Shown one piece after another: positions 20,827 through 30,486 of a DNA stretch of 64,000 nucleotides. The DNA is from Legionella oakridgensis ATCC 33761 = DSM 21215 (GTDB lineage Bacteria; Pseudomonadota; Gammaproteobacteria; Legionellales; Legionellaceae): contig NZ_CP004006.1 in NCBI RefSeq assembly GCF_000512355.1, forward strand, positions 358,501 to 422,500. The letters run 5' to 3'. Every line of letters starts with the position of its first letter. The stretch's first letter is position 1. A model generated the notes under the pieces. That model saw only the letters and a list, made by a program, of their open reading frames with translations. It did no database searches and had not been told where the DNA came from. A program made the position numbers and the translations under genes.

Positions 20827-21753
20827 ATGGATATTAAAAAGATAGAGATTTTTTCCTTGCGGTTGTCGTTTGCTGGGATTGTTATTGTTACGTTTTTTAC
20901 AGCAATAGCTGGCATTATCACGCATTCTGATATGATGATTCTAAATGCGATGCTGGCTTTAGTTGACGTAGCAGTAACCCTTGCCGTCATTGGAACAGTT
21001 AAGTTATTACAAAGACCACGAAGTAAGCAGTATCATTTTGGTTATTATAAATTTGAACCGTTGATTGTGGCAGTTGAATCGGCATTAATTATTATTGTTT
21101 GCATTGAATCTATTCTTCATGCCATAAAAGCGTTAATTCATCATAATCACTTATTCAATTATGAAATAGGGTTAAGCGTTGCTATTATAAATATTCTTGT
21201 TGGTTTGATGGTTTATGGATGGTTACGTCATGCGGCAAGGCGAGTGTATTCGGAAGTTTTAAGAGTTGAGTGTGTTGCCTGGTACATCAGTATTATTATT
21301 GATCTTATTATTTTTCTAGGATTCACAGTCGCTTTTGCTATTCATTATTATAAAATAGAATCATTGATTGCCTATAGTGCCTATATTGACCCCTCTCTAA
21401 CATTTATTATTGTAAGTTGTATTATTTGGGAGCCTATACAATTATTTACAAATTCTATAGGACAGTTGATTGATAGCAAGCCTAATGCGATTGATGAATA
21501 TGCTTTATTACAAGATATTATGGCACAAGCCGAATTGCTGAATATTAAGATCAATAAAAGCAAATTGGATATTCGACAAGCTGGCAGAGCACTGTTTATC
21601 TATTTTTTTTATTTACCGAATCAAATAGAAAATGAGCAGAAAATTTATGAGTTTTCGCGTTTATCTGCACGAATTGTACAGCAAAAATATATAGATTTTA
21701 TTGTCCATTTTCAGGGCATACCAACGGACTTTAAAAATGAGGATAAACCTTGA
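20827..21753 (+). CDS. CDF-family cation transporter-like membrane protein with degenerate metal site
   Basis: 308 residues, about six membrane segments followed by a cytoplasmic C-terminal domain (from about residue 215). The family hallmark between TM2 and TM3 is recognisable as YHFGYYKFEPL. By eye against FieF, the intramembrane site keeps Asp47 and Asp159 but has Thr51 and Ser155 where Asp and His are usual, so zinc/iron export is doubtful. It may move another ion or have lost transport. 155 bases separate it from the reductase upstream. Confidence 0.7.
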   Translation: MDIKKIEIFSLRLSFAGIVIVTFFTAIAGIITHSDMMILNAMLALVDVAVTLAVIGTVKLLQRPRSKQYHFGYYKFEPLIVAVESALIIIVCIESILHAIKALIHHNHLFNYEIGLSVAIINILVGLMVYGWLRHAARRVYSEVLRVECVAWYISIIIDLIIFLGFTVAFAIHYYKIESLIAYSAYIDPSLTFIIVSCIIWEPIQLFTNSIGQLIDSKPNAIDEYALLQDIMAQAELLNIKINKSKLDIRQAGRALFIYFFYLPNQIENEQKIYEFSRLSARIVQQKYIDFIVHFQGIPTDFKNEDKP

Positions 21754-21879
21754 AAGGTTCGCCGATTTTATTTTAAATTCATTCTTTTCTTGTCGCGTGG
21801 TTATGTCGTTGCATGAGGATGAGAATCGATAATTATTCTAAATGAAAACAGGAGCAGATAGCCGCTTTATAAAAACTTA

Positions 21880-21888
21880 TGATATACT
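21880..21888 (+). promoter_or_regulatory. Extended -10 promoter candidate of the acyl-carrier operon
   Basis: TGATATACT (extended -10, TGn plus TATACT at 21883-21888) about 60 bases before the ACP start. No convincing -35 is visible at 16-18 bases, which is tolerated by extended -10 promoters. Confidence 0.4.
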
Positions 21889-21946
21889 CCAAAGCCTTAA
21901 GAATTCTTAACAAGCTTTAAAGTTTAGTATGGTCATGAGGTATAAC

Positions 21947-22360
21947 ATGAACGTAGAAAGCGTTTACCCAAAAGTTAGGGAAATCATTGCTGATGTATTG
22001 GTTATTGATGAAGAAGAAATATCATTAAATAGTCGTTTGATTAGCGACCTGGGCGCTGAATCCATCGATTTCCTTGATTTGGTATTTCAATTGGAAAAGG
22101 AATTTGACATAAAAATTCCGCGCGGGCAGCTTGAAAAAAATGCTCGTGGTAATTTGGCTGAAGATGAATTTGAAAAGGGCGGCGTGCTAACAGAAAAAGG
22201 AGTAAGTGCGCTCAAGGATTACTTGAGTGAAGTCCCGGCCGAATATTTTAAAGCCAATATGAAAGTTAATGAAATTCCTACTCTCTTTACAGTAGAAACG
22301 TTTTGCAAGCTTATTGTTGCTGCTGTGAAAGAACAGAAAGTATCTGAAACTGTGGTCTGA
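21947..22360 (+). CDS. Long acyl carrier protein, AcpXL-like
   Basis: Carries the growing acyl chain on phosphopantetheine. 137 residues from ATG 21947 (ATGAGG 7 bases upstream). The attachment site is Ser39 in DLGAESIDFLDL. It is much longer than primary-metabolism ACP (about 78 residues) because of an extra segment of about 50 residues (KNARGNLAEDEFEKGG to PAEYFKANMK) between helix II and the final helix. Its stop overlaps the next start (TGATG). First of five coupled genes that I infer build a very long acyl chain for lipid A, by analogy with rhizobial acpXL clusters. Confidence 0.8.
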   Translation: MNVESVYPKVREIIADVLVIDEEEISLNSRLISDLGAESIDFLDLVFQLEKEFDIKIPRGQLEKNARGNLAEDEFEKGGVLTEKGVSALKDYLSEVPAEYFKANMKVNEIPTLFTVETFCKLIVAAVKEQKVSETVV

Positions 22361-23252
22361 TGCGGTTTTTATTTGTTGACAGAATCATGCAGTTATCCCC
22401 TGGCGAGATGGTAAAGGGGATAAAGTATATTGCGCATGATGAGCATTATCTATGCCGTGATCCACTGGGCCGGTTATGTTTTATTCCTTCTCTAATTGGC
22501 GAGACCTTAGGTCAATTGGCAGCCTGGAATGTCATGGTGTGTAATAATTTTACACACAGACCCGTGGCGGGCATTGTGGGCAGTGCTCATGTGCATCGTC
22601 CAGTGTATGTTGGGGAAACCATTTTACTCGAGTCATTTATTGATTCTCTGGATGATGCGGCTGTACGTTATCACAGCATTGCCCGTGTTGGCGATGAAAT
22701 TGTGTTTCATATTGAAGATGCGTTAGGGCCTTTATTGCCTATGGCGGAGTTTATTGAGCCCACTGAGGTGCGGCAGCAGTTTGCTGAAATTAATCACCCT
22801 GGTGAGTGGTCACTGTCGAATATAAGCCAAATGATAGCAAATCGTCCACCCAATATCAGTAGCGGACATATAGCACCTCTTGAGTTTGACCATCTGATTA
22901 ATTGTCAGCCTGGACAGTCCATTACAGCGGAAAAAAAATAAGTTGCGAAGCACCTTATTTTCCTGATCATTTCCCGAATAAACCGGTTTTGCCCATGACG
23001 ATTTTGCTGGAGTGCAAGCTAAATTTAGCGCGCCTGTTTTTGGAAAAGTCACAGTGGGTAGACAAATATCAAATTCGAGAGTTACGCAAAATCAAAATGA
23101 ATGAGTTTGTTTATCCTGGTGATGTGTTGCTTTGCCATCTTAAAGTAAAACAGCAGCAAGAAGATGAGTTGATCTTAAGTTATCGTAGCGAAGTAGATGG
23201 CAGACGAGTGTGTGTTTTAGACGTGGTGATGACCGCGAAAGGTGTTCTATGA
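22360..23252 (+). CDS. Double hot-dog 3-hydroxyacyl-ACP dehydratase (FabZ-like), frameshifted
   Basis: Two FabA/FabZ-type hot-dog domains. The first frame reads from MRFLFVDRIMQLSPGEMVKG to ITAEKK and stops at 22939; the second continues ISCEAPYFPDHFPNKPVLP in another frame. One A missing from the A8 run at 22931-22938 explains the break; A9 gives a 297-residue protein in which ITAEKK runs into ISCEAPYF, just as in FabZ. The second domain keeps the HFPxxPVLP histidine and the Glu of LLEC; the first lacks the histidine (CFIPS) but keeps Glu in GETLGQ. Inferred role: dehydration in very-long-chain acyl synthesis. Two separate coupled proteins are the alternative. Confidence 0.7.
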
Positions 23253-24547
23253 AAAAACGACGTGTCGCAGTAACTGGATTAGGGGTAGTTTCTCCTTTAG
23301 GCCATGACGTTCAATCAACATGGTCTAATCTATTAGCCGGTTGTTCGGGGATTGATGAAATCAAGCAATTTGATGCTAGCGCATTTCCGACTAAAATTGC
23401 TGCCGAAGTGAAAAACTATAGTCCACCATCTGCACATTTTGGCAAACATAGACGATTTGCCATGCCGTTTACTTATTACGCCTTAGATGCTGCATGGCAG
23501 GCTTTTGAAGACGCTGGCATCAGACCTAATGAACAAACTGCTCGGCGGTGGGGGGTTGTTACTGGCAGTGGCATGATGACGGCTGAGTTTGAATATTTAC
23601 TTCGTTTCCAACAGACTTGTGCGTTACAGGGAGAAATCGATTGGCAAGCTTTACAAAATAATAGCAATAGCTTTTATGAGTTGGTCGATTTTGGCAAAAC
23701 GACTTCGAACTCCGGGCTGTCTCTTTTAATTCAACAATTTGGAATTTCTGGTTTCGCAAGTTCAGTGCATACGGCATGTGCTTCTGGTGGTCAGGCTTTG
23801 GGTTTGGCGATGCAAGCCATTCGTCGTGGTGATGCGGATTTCATGCTTGCAGGTGGTTTTGATTCTATGATTAACCCTTTGGGTTTATCCAGTTTTTGCC
23901 TCTTGGGTGCTTTGTCGACTTACAACGATGTACCAAAAACGGCAAGCCGTCCTTTTGATGCGACCAGAAACGGATTTGTTTTAGGAGAAGGAGCTGCATT
24001 TTTAATTTTGGAAGCTTGGGAAAAAGCCAAAGCTCGTGGGGCGCATATTTACGCCGAATTAGCAGGCGAAGGCAATACGTTAAGCTCTTATCGTATCACC
24101 GATTCTCATCCGAATGGGGATGGTGCTATTCAAGCCATGCAACAAGCCCTCCGTGATGCAGGGATTAAACATTCTGATGTTGATTACATTAATGCTCATG
24201 GCACTTCGACTAAAATGAATGATTTAAGCGAAACCAATGCGATTAAGGCGGTTTTTACTACGAATGCATATCAATTACCAATTAGTTCTACAAAAGGTCA
24301 AACCGGGCATTTGATTGCTGCAGCGGGTGCCTTGGAAGCAGTATTATCAGTTTTATCCATTCGGCATGCAAAAATTCCGGGAACAGCAAATTTGACGGTT
24401 CCAGATCCGGAATGTGATTTGGATTATGTCGTGGAAGGACCAAGAGAAAAATCAGTAGGTGCGGTGCTGTCCAATTCATTTGGATTTGGAGGTTCCAATA
24501 GCAGTTTATTATTCAAACATCCAGAATTCGAAGGGGCCAGTGCATGA
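23249..24547 (+). CDS. 3-oxoacyl-ACP synthase II-type ketosynthase (catalytic partner)
   Basis: Condensing enzyme, 432 residues from ATG 23249, overlapping the previous stop as ATGA. The catalytic triad is complete: Cys177 in TACASGG, His317 in NAHGTST and His354 in KGQTGHLIAAAG. NSFGFGGSNSSL near the end is typical. By order it corresponds to FabF2XL of the rhizobial acpXL cluster; I infer it elongates the acyl chain held on the long ACP. Confidence 0.85.
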   Translation: MKKRRVAVTGLGVVSPLGHDVQSTWSNLLAGCSGIDEIKQFDASAFPTKIAAEVKNYSPPSAHFGKHRRFAMPFTYYALDAAWQAFEDAGIRPNEQTARRWGVVTGSGMMTAEFEYLLRFQQTCALQGEIDWQALQNNSNSFYELVDFGKTTSNSGLSLLIQQFGISGFASSVHTACASGGQALGLAMQAIRRGDADFMLAGGFDSMINPLGLSSFCLLGALSTYNDVPKTASRPFDATRNGFVLGEGAAFLILEAWEKAKARGAHIYAELAGEGNTLSSYRITDSHPNGDGAIQAMQQALRDAGIKHSDVDYINAHGTSTKMNDLSETNAIKAVFTTNAYQLPISSTKGQTGHLIAAAGALEAVLSVLSIRHAKIPGTANLTVPDPECDLDYVVEGPREKSVGAVLSNSFGFGGSNSSLLFKHPEFEGASA

Positions 24548-25824
24548 GTAACAAAAAACGTGTTTTTATCACTGGTTTAAGTGCTTTAACGGCTTGCGGT
24601 CACACGGCGGATGATACTTGGGCTGCTGTGTTAGCCGGTGAGAATGGTTTGGACGAAATTAAGCATTGGGATTTGTCTTCATGGACTCATCGTTTAGGTG
24701 GTGAGTTAAAGGAATTTCAGCCGGCGAAAATGCTTCCTGACCGAAAATTGATGAAAGTTATTTCACGTCAAGATGCCATGGGTATTTGTGCGGCGGTTCA
24801 GGCCGTTGAGCATAGCCGTCTGCTTCCCTATCGAGACACCCTGGATTCAGCGGTTTCATTCAATGATGAAACTGGGGTGTATGTTGGTTCACCAGGTAAT
24901 AAATATTATCAACAATATGATTTTTTACCACTGACTTACAAAACCGGTGGTGACATGAAGGAATTTGCTTCTCAGCTGTTCAGTGAAGTTCATCCTATGT
25001 GGCTATTGCGTATTTTGCCAAATAATGTCTTGGCTTACACTGGAATTACTTATGGTTTTAAAGGTGCAAATCATAATATTACCAATCACGCGGTTGGCGG
25101 CATGCAAGCCATTATTGAAGCGTACCATGCTATTCAAAGCGGGCAGGTCGCACGCGCTATTGTGGTTGCTTATGATATTGGAACGGAACCACAAGCCCTA
25201 TTTTATTATGAGAAACTGGGTGTTATCAGTTCGCGCCATCTGAAGCCGTTTGATCATGAGCATGATGGGACCTTGCTGGCTGAAGGTGCAGCTGCTTTAG
25301 TTCTCGAAAGTGAAGAAAGTGCGCGGAAACGTTCTGCTGTTTGCTATGGAGAAATCATGGCGGGAACTTCCGCCTCAGAAGCTTCTGGTTTGTTTTCAAT
25401 AGAGACGGAAGGAACTCATTTGGTTTCAATGCTGAAGGAGACCCTGGCCAATCAACAAATCGAGACAACGGATATTGGGTTAGTTGTTGCGCATGGGAAT
25501 GGCAATAAAAAATCGGATGTAAGCGAAGCTCAGGCTATTCATACTCTCTTTGGTGGGTATAAGGTTCCTGTAACGGCATTTAAATGGTCTATGGGGCATA
25601 CTATTTGCGCTTCAGGTGTTTTAGACACCGTTCTGGCAACCTATGCGCTGAGGACAAGATGCATTCCTGGCATTGCCAATTTTGAAAAGCCGGCTTTGGG
25701 ATGTGAGCAGCTTAGTATTTCGTCAACAGAACGGAAGATGGAAAACGATAAATCCCACGCTTTAATTGTTAACCGCGGTTATGCCAGTATAAATGCTTGC
25801 TTAGTGGTTAAAGCTTGTGACTGA
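24544..25824 (+). CDS. FabF-like ketosynthase lacking the active-site cysteine
   Basis: 426 residues, paralogue of the upstream ketosynthase and overlapping it as ATGA. Where the nucleophile is expected, the sequence is TNHAVGG, i.e. His182 in place of Cys, while the histidine regions survive as VAHGNGNKKSD and KWSMGHTICASG. This resembles KS-beta/chain-length-factor subunits of type II polyketide synthases, where the Cys is also replaced. I infer a KS-alpha/KS-beta heterodimer that sets the length of the lipid A very-long-chain acid. Confidence 0.8.
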   Translation: MSNKKRVFITGLSALTACGHTADDTWAAVLAGENGLDEIKHWDLSSWTHRLGGELKEFQPAKMLPDRKLMKVISRQDAMGICAAVQAVEHSRLLPYRDTLDSAVSFNDETGVYVGSPGNKYYQQYDFLPLTYKTGGDMKEFASQLFSEVHPMWLLRILPNNVLAYTGITYGFKGANHNITNHAVGGMQAIIEAYHAIQSGQVARAIVVAYDIGTEPQALFYYEKLGVISSRHLKPFDHEHDGTLLAEGAAALVLESEESARKRSAVCYGEIMAGTSASEASGLFSIETEGTHLVSMLKETLANQQIETTDIGLVVAHGNGNKKSDVSEAQAIHTLFGGYKVPVTAFKWSMGHTICASGVLDTVLATYALRTRCIPGIANFEKPALGCEQLSISSTERKMENDKSHALIVNRGYASINACLVVKACD

Positions 25825-26665
25825 TTTAACAAAAAAAATAAATGCTTTGCCATTGTCTTTAGCTGGCAAAATCTTATATCGTTTCTTGCCTTATCGAAGA
25901 CGGGTTGTTATGAGTAATATCAATCAAGTCTTTGGTGCTCTTTTAACGGAACAACAGCAAATTCATTTGGCTAAATCTTTTTATTCCCATCTTGCTACCT
26001 CCCTAAAAGAAATGATTCAGCTGCGTTTTATGAGTGAAGAAAAATTACGGCAGCGGGTAGAAGTGCGGGGTCATGAGCGGTTATTACGTGTTGCGGAACA
26101 AGGCCAAGGTGTTTTGATTCTCACTGGGCATTTTGGCAGCTGGGAGTATGCTCCTATTGGTGGGATTTTGAATTTTAAGCAATTTCAGGGGCAATTTCAT
26201 TTTATCCGCCGGACATTAGGTAATAAGTTTATCGAGCGTATGTTGTTTGGCCGATATTATCGTGCAGGTCTTAATGTCATCCCTAAGAAAAATTCTCTCC
26301 AGCAAGTTTGTGACGCGCTGGAGCAAAATCATGCCGTTGTTTTTGTTCTTGATCAGCATGCCTCATTGGTCAATCGTGATGGAGTCGCTGTTGAGTTTTT
26401 TGGTAAGAAGGCAGGAACCTATCGTAGTTTGGCCAGTTTCGCAAGACATACTGGAATCCCAGTGATCCCGGCCGCCGGTTATCGTCTTGATAATAGACAC
26501 CATGTATTAGAATTCTATGAACCGATTGTATGGCAACACTATGATGATGCTCAGGAAGCTATTTACCGCAATACTTTGGAATACAATCGTGCATTAGAGC
26601 GTATTATTTTGGCTCATCCTGAGCAATGGATGTGGCTGCATAAACGATGGAAATTAAAAGAATAG
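25817..26665 (+). CDS. LpxL/HtrB-type lipid A acyltransferase (LpxXL-like)
   Basis: Inner-membrane acyltransferase, 282 residues, GTG start overlapping the ketosynthase by 8 bases. The HX4E catalytic motif is TGHFGSWEYAP (His105, Glu110), and LDQHAS and FARHTGIPVIPA follow family blocks. Being last in the operon, it probably transfers the finished very long chain onto lipid A, as LpxXL does. A conventional LpxL/LpxM role with C12-C14 chains is the alternative. Confidence 0.82.
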   Translation: MTDLTKKINALPLSLAGKILYRFLPYRRRVVMSNINQVFGALLTEQQQIHLAKSFYSHLATSLKEMIQLRFMSEEKLRQRVEVRGHERLLRVAEQGQGVLILTGHFGSWEYAPIGGILNFKQFQGQFHFIRRTLGNKFIERMLFGRYYRAGLNVIPKKNSLQQVCDALEQNHAVVFVLDQHASLVNRDGVAVEFFGKKAGTYRSLASFARHTGIPVIPAAGYRLDNRHHVLEFYEPIVWQHYDDAQEAIYRNTLEYNRALERIILAHPEQWMWLHKRWKLKE

Positions 26666-26800
26666 ACCTCTTACATAACCTGTCTCTTTCGTTGCTGTGT
26701 TGCAAACGTTTCTGCGGTGCTTATTGACTCCATGTAAACCCTGCTTCTTAAAATCGTTTACGTCTTGCCCTAAAACAAGATAATAAAGTTTGATGAGTGT

Positions 26801-28249
26801 TTATTTTTGCCAAAACTGGCGGGAAAATAAAATAAGCAGAGAGAAAATTTCCAAGCGGCCAGCAATCATAGCAAACATGAGTACCCATTTGCTGGGTAAA
26901 TTAAGATCTGCAAAAGTGATGCTAATGGTTCCAATACCTGCACCAGCATTGGCAAGTGTGGCAGTAATGGCTGAAAAGGTGGTTATAAAATCATTACCTA
27001 AGGCAAGTAAGAGGATCATGAGTGTCAAAAATAATGCAATAAAAACGGAAATAAATCCCCACATGGACTGTAAAACAGGCTCAGCCAAAGTATGATTGCC
27101 AAATTTGATAGGAATGACGCCATGAGGGTGTAAAAGACGAGACATTTCTCGTTTACTTTGCTTATAGAGAAGTAAAGCTCTTAACATTTTTATGCCACCG
27201 CTGGTTGAAGCGGCACAGCCGCCAATGATGGCTAAAAATAAAATTAATATGGGTATAAACGTTGGCCAAGTTCCAAAGGGTGCAGAGATAAAGCCTGTGG
27301 TGGTCGCTAATGAAATCACATTGAATAGGCTTTTAATAAGGGCATGATGATTGGCATGAAAAAAACCGTAACACACTAGCCCAAGCACCACAATAAAACT
27401 TGCGATAAATAATACACGGATGTAACAACGAAATTCTTCATCCTGCCAATAATGTTTGAGCGTACGTTTTTTTAAAGCAATAAAATGCAAGGCAAAATTT
27501 GTACCGCCTAATAACATAAAAAAACAGGCAATGAGCTCAATGGTATTGCTTTGGTAATAAGAAAAACTGGCATCGTGCATGGAAAACCCTCCCGTTGAAA
27601 CGGTGGCAAAACTCTCTCCCAATGCATCGAACCAATCCATGCCAGCAAGCGAATAGCATGCCATGCACAACAAGGTTAATAAAAAATAAATAAACCACAA
27701 GGCTTTCGCGGTCTGAGCAATGCGAGGGGTCAGCTTTGTTTCCTTCATAGGCCCTGGCGTTTCTGCACGATATAACTGCATCCCACCGACCCCAAGCATG
27801 GGCAAAATGGCTACTGCTAAAACGATGATTCCCATTCCACCTAAAAATTGCAGTTGCTGTCGATAATATAAAAGCGCATGAGGCAGAGCCTCAATATTAG
27901 TGATGATGGTGGCGCCTGTGGTGGTAAAACCGGAAACAGATTCGAACAGTGCATCCGTCATGCTAGGGGTGTGGAGTGCAAATAAAAAGGGTAAAGAAGC
28001 AAAAAAACATAATACAAACCAGAATAAGACAACAATCAAGAAGCCGTCGCGAATTTTTAATTCCTGGCGATGCTTGTGAAACATGAGCCATAAACTGGCG
28101 CCTGTACTTGCTGTGCAAAGAAATGCGGCTATAAATGGAACCCAGAAATGTTCATGAAAAATAAAATTAAAAGGCAATGGAGTTAACATGCTCAAACTGA
28201 ACATCATGAGCAATAAACCAATTAATCGTAGAATGGTTCTAATTTGCAT
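26801..28249 (-). CDS. trkH: Trk potassium uptake channel subunit TrkH
   Basis: Potassium-translocating membrane subunit, 482 residues, four M1-P-M2 repeats. Selectivity-filter-like stretches with the conserved glycine are visible: SGFTTTGATI, FATVSTGGFS, SLATTTGFIS and TLANAGAGIG. Stops 14 bases after trkA in the same operon and on the same strand, and would depend on TrkA for nucleotide gating. Confidence 0.93.
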   Translation of the reverse strand: MQIRTILRLIGLLLMMFSLSMLTPLPFNFIFHEHFWVPFIAAFLCTASTGASLWLMFHKHRQELKIRDGFLIVVLFWFVLCFFASLPFLFALHTPSMTDALFESVSGFTTTGATIITNIEALPHALLYYRQQLQFLGGMGIIVLAVAILPMLGVGGMQLYRAETPGPMKETKLTPRIAQTAKALWFIYFLLTLLCMACYSLAGMDWFDALGESFATVSTGGFSMHDASFSYYQSNTIELIACFFMLLGGTNFALHFIALKKRTLKHYWQDEEFRCYIRVLFIASFIVVLGLVCYGFFHANHHALIKSLFNVISLATTTGFISAPFGTWPTFIPILILFLAIIGGCAASTSGGIKMLRALLLYKQSKREMSRLLHPHGVIPIKFGNHTLAEPVLQSMWGFISVFIALFLTLMILLLALGNDFITTFSAITATLANAGAGIGTISITFADLNLPSKWVLMFAMIAGRLEIFSLLILFSRQFWQK

Positions 28250-28263
28250 AAAATTTTAAATTT

Positions 28264-29631
28264 CTATTCTACAAAACTTAAATTGACCTGGAAGAGTGAT
28301 TCCAACTGGCGTACATAACGTTTTTTTAATAGAAGTAATATAACATGGTCTTCCGCTTCCAGTTTAAAATCTTGGTTTGCAATATATACTTTTTCCCCAC
28401 GAACGATGGCAGCTATCAAGCAGGTTGGTGGTAATTTGATTTCGTCTAATCTTCGACCAATAACTTGTGAAGTATGCTCATCACCGTGGATGATTAATTC
28501 AATGGCTTCCGCTTCATCATGCAATCGATAGACCTTAACCATATTTCCGCGGCGTAATTTGGTGAGAATGCTGCCAATGGTAATGAGCTGAGGTGAAATG
28601 GCATGATCAATAGTGCTGTCATCGATTAAATCCACATAGGCTCCACGATTGACCAAGGCCATGACATGTCTTGTGCCCAAGCGTTTCGCCTGAAGGCAAG
28701 ACATGATATTTGCTTCATCATCATTGGTGACTGCGCAAAATACATCCGTGAATTCAATATTTTCATTGATAAGAAGATCTCTATCTGCAATATCTCCTTG
28801 TAAAACAGTGGATTTATGCAATTGGGAAGCAAGATTATTGGCGCGCTCCAAATTATGCTCAATCACTTTAATGCGATAGTGGTTTTCAAGCGTTTGTGCC
28901 AATTTACAGCCGATATGACCTCCTCCCGCTATCATGATGCGGCGATTGGGATGCGTATAACGACCTAAAGCAATCAAGACTTGCTGAATGGCTTGGGGAG
29001 AAGCAATGAATAATACATCATCGCCTTTTGCTATCACACAATCGTCTTGCAAAGGAATAGCTGTATTATTACGAAATAAGGCAACTACTCCTGCCTCAAT
29101 GGCACTCAAGTGCTGGTCCAACTGAGCGATCGTTTTTCCAATAATGACTCCATCGGGCTTAATGGTCACCAATAATACTTTGCCATCAGCAAAATCAAGC
29201 ACTTGTGATGCTCCTGGGTAATCAATCAGATTAACAATATGTTCAGTCACCAATTGTTCCGGGCTGATGCATACATCAACCGGGATATGATCGTTGGTAA
29301 ATAATCCAGGGTATTGATAATAATTACGAGAGCGGATTCTTGCTATTTTGTTCGGAGTACGAAAGAGACTGTAGGCAATTTGACAGCCCATCATGTTAAT
29401 TTCATCGCTGTCGGTGACGGCTATTAACATGTCTGCTTGTTGGATGCCTGCTTCAATTAATACATTAGGATGCGAGGCGCTGCCTTGAACCGTTTTGATA
29501 TCCAAGCGATGCTGTAATTCTCGCAAACGCTCGCCGTTGACATCGACCAAAGTAATATCATTATCTTCATGAGCAAGATTATGGGCTAAGGTCCCGCCTA
29601 CTTGTCCGGCTCCCAGGATTACAATACGCAT
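28264..29631 (-). CDS. trkA: Trk potassium uptake regulatory subunit TrkA
   Basis: Peripheral NAD(H)/ATP-binding subunit that gates TrkH. 455 residues with two RCK halves: GAGQVGGTLAHNLA at residues 7-20 and GGGHIGCKLAQTLE in the second half, each followed by a TrkA-C domain. Directly precedes trkH. Confidence 0.95.
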   Translation of the reverse strand: MRIVILGAGQVGGTLAHNLAHEDNDITLVDVNGERLRELQHRLDIKTVQGSASHPNVLIEAGIQQADMLIAVTDSDEINMMGCQIAYSLFRTPNKIARIRSRNYYQYPGLFTNDHIPVDVCISPEQLVTEHIVNLIDYPGASQVLDFADGKVLLVTIKPDGVIIGKTIAQLDQHLSAIEAGVVALFRNNTAIPLQDDCVIAKGDDVLFIASPQAIQQVLIALGRYTHPNRRIMIAGGGHIGCKLAQTLENHYRIKVIEHNLERANNLASQLHKSTVLQGDIADRDLLINENIEFTDVFCAVTNDDEANIMSCLQAKRLGTRHVMALVNRGAYVDLIDDSTIDHAISPQLITIGSILTKLRRGNMVKVYRLHDEAEAIELIIHGDEHTSQVIGRRLDEIKLPPTCLIAAIVRGEKVYIANQDFKLEAEDHVILLLLKKRYVRQLESLFQVNLSFVE

Positions 29632-29653
29632 CGTGTTTGCCTAAGTATGATGG

Positions 29654-30486
29654 TCATGATAGGAGTGTCCCTTCATAAATGAAGACCGCAGGGCCTGTTA
29701 AAAAAATATCACCGGTGGTTTGTGGCCACTGAACCAATAACTCGCCTCCTGGCAAACTAACACGGATTTGCTCTGTTAATTGATGATAAAGTCGGCCGAT
29801 AGCAGCAGCTGCCACAGCACCGCTGCCACAAGCTTTTGTTTCACCACAGCCGCGCTCATAGACTCGCAATTGAATATGATCATGAGTAACCACATGCATG
29901 AAACCAACGTTGGTTTGTTCTGGAAATAATGGATGTTCGCTAATCCACTTGCCCCATGCATGCACAGGTGCTGACTCAATACGGTCGACAAGAACAACCG
30001 CATGAGGATTGCCAACGTTGACTGCATGGAAATAACACGGAGTTTGGTTTTCTAATGGCAAGGAATATAGTGGTTTTTGTAAATCTATTAATAATGGAAT
30101 TGAGGCAGGATTGAATTTGGGCATTCCCATATTGACGGTAACTGTTTCATCGTCGTTAAGTTGCAATTGCATACGTGTGGTTGATGTTGCAACGGTTATC
30201 AGGGTTTTGTCAGTTAATTGATAATACTTTAAAAAACGCGCGAGGCATCTGGCCCCATTGCCGCACTGGCCCACTTCTTTGCCATTAGCATTAAAGATGC
30301 GATAAAAAAATCAATACCGGTTTCCTGACTGGCTTCAACCATTAAGCATTGATCGAAACCAATGCCAGTATCACGTTGACTTAGAGTAGCTATTTGTTGG
30401 GGGCTAAGTAAAACGTTCTGACGTATGGCATCGATCACCATAAAATCGTTTCCTAGTCCATGCATTTTTGTAAATCGAATGGTCAT
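29654..30486 (-). CDS. dapF: Diaminopimelate epimerase, interrupted by a -1 frameshift
   Basis: Interconverts LL- and meso-diaminopimelate for lysine and peptidoglycan. The 5' part reads [20 protein letters not shown] to TGIDFF, the 3' part from the catalytic GQCGNGARC to ETKACGSGA and the end. Seven A bases (plus strand 30304-30310) where eight are needed break the frame; the repaired gene has 277 residues and reads [23 protein letters not shown]. Both catalytic cysteines are intact. Its ATG overlaps the lptM stop. Probably a base-calling error in an essential gene. Confidence 0.92.

Noticed and set aside
21821..21850. Fur-box-like GATAATTATTCT before the ACP operon
   Set aside because: Only part of the 19-base consensus is matched, no more than expected in AT-rich DNA.
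26666..26800. Terminator between the LpxXL-like gene and trkH
   Set aside because: The two genes converge here, but I saw no stem of 6 bp or more followed by a T-run.
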